Source: Stramonita haemastoma
Taxonomy: Eukaryota > Mollusca > Gastropoda > Neogastropoda > Muricidae
Direction: 5' to 3'
DNA: 42,500 bases
Assembly: GCA_030674155.1 (NCBI GenBank)
Contig: CM060316.1
Coordinates: 84,314,541-84,357,040, forward strand
Below are positions 41,950-42,500 of this stretch, one piece after another. Made by a program: the position numbers and the translations under genes. The notes under the pieces are model-generated. The model was not told the DNA's origin. It searched no databases and saw only the letters and a list, made by a program, of their open reading frames with translations. Every line of letters starts with the position of its first letter. The stretch's first letter is position 1.

Positions 41950-42245
41950 TAAAGTGTCCCATAAGTTAACCTATGTGGTCGTAGGGGGAGGGAGGCATCA
42001 GAGACCTCAGCTTCTCTAGGGCCAGCATATTGAGGGCGGTGCCCATCTTCTCTCCGTCGCTGCTTTACCTTCCCTGACCCTAAAGAGGGCAGGTATCCAT
42101 TTACAGCTGGATGGACTGGTGAACTGTACTGAAGCCAAGGCGCGCAAACAGTCACCCATCGAATTGGTAACCACGCTCGATGCTGCTTAACCTTAGTTTG
42201 AGGAAAGGGAACGCTCTGACCACTGAGATATCCTTTCCCCAGAAC
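41950..42245 (-). mobile_element. tRNA-headed SINE related to SINE-B
   Basis: On the minus strand, GGATATCTCAGTGGTCAGAG is the A-box region near 42230. The body has CCATCCAGCTGTAAATGGAT, comparable with SINE-B's CCACCCAGGTGTAAAAGGGG, pointing to a shared central domain. Confidence 0.7.
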
Positions 42246-42424
42246 TGACAAGATTATAATCAGCAATCCAGACTTGAGATCATTTTAACAAATTCAAATA
42301 AACTTGCATTAGTTTCCTGTTCTCTCTACTAAAATAAAAAATAAATAAAAACCAAACAAAATTAAATGAAATATAATAAATTAAAAAAAACAGGGGCCCA
42401 AAACTTTCCCAAAACTTTCCCCCC

Positions 42425-42500
42425 ATCCATTAGACCCTGAGTGGTGGTCTGGGTGCTAGTCTTTCGGATGAAACGATAAACCGAGGTCCGTGTGTTACAC
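42425..42500 (+). mobile_element. SINE-D, cut by the window end
   Basis: GAGTGGTGGTCTGGGTGCTA and CGGATGAAACGATAAACCGA match the SINE-D body in plus orientation. Confidence 0.65.

Noticed and set aside
41536..42019. Downstream gene suggested by 127-130 codon frames
   Set aside because: The frames run through CAAA, poly-C and SINE sequence and have no conserved domain.

Overview
This is a eukaryotic genomic window, most likely from a mollusc and probably a marine gastropod. That assignment is an inference from spliced genes with kilobase introns, AT-rich DNA packed with (CA)n/(GT)n tracts, and many tRNA-headed SINEs. No bacterial or organellar gene organisation is present. Two host genes are supported by exon-level homology and splice phase, and they lie head to head. 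On the minus strand is the 5' part of a sorting nexin 29 (SNX29) orthologue, with 11 coding exons from 24960 down to 354. It carries the RUN domain, the basic linker and the first coiled-coil exon; the PX-domain part must lie beyond base 1. On the plus strand is a complete RPL10 (uL16) gene, with 5 coding exons from 25325 to 36791, a probable non-coding TOP-like first exon and a poly(A) signal. Their start codons are only 364 bp apart, so they probably share a divergent promoter.

The introns are mostly mobile DNA. SNX29 intron 1 holds a roughly 6 kb non-LTR retrotransposon (16990-22990, minus strand) inserted into a 5'-truncated SINE, which itself sits in a GA/CAGA microsatellite and has an 11-bp target duplication. 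ORF1 of this LINE is intact and encodes a PHD finger plus an SGNH-esterase-like domain. ORF2 (endonuclease, RT, RNase H, terminal CCHC-type motif) is broken by frameshifts and two adjacent stops. SNX29 intron 8 carries a pogo/Tigger-like MITE and a SINE nested in another SINE. Intron 7 carries an array of about 300-bp units ending in a LINE-like (GATT)n tail.

RPL10 intron 2 contains a 3383-bp element with a 14-bp perfect inverted repeat and a 9-bp target duplication. RPL10 intron 4 contains two piggyBac-like MITEs 73 bp apart, each bounded by TTAA with perfect 12- and 16-bp inverted repeats. Just upstream of RPL10 exon 3, the acceptor and the first 42 bases of the exon are tandemly duplicated. 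This makes a second plausible 3' splice site whose use would shift the frame.

Downstream of RPL10 (36.9-42.5 kb) there is no supported gene, only SINE relics, a large CAC/CAT/CGT triplet tract and other simple repeats. Two one-base phase discontinuities in SNX29 (exon 4/5 junction and exon 9) suggest small assembly indels or unrecognised micro-exons.
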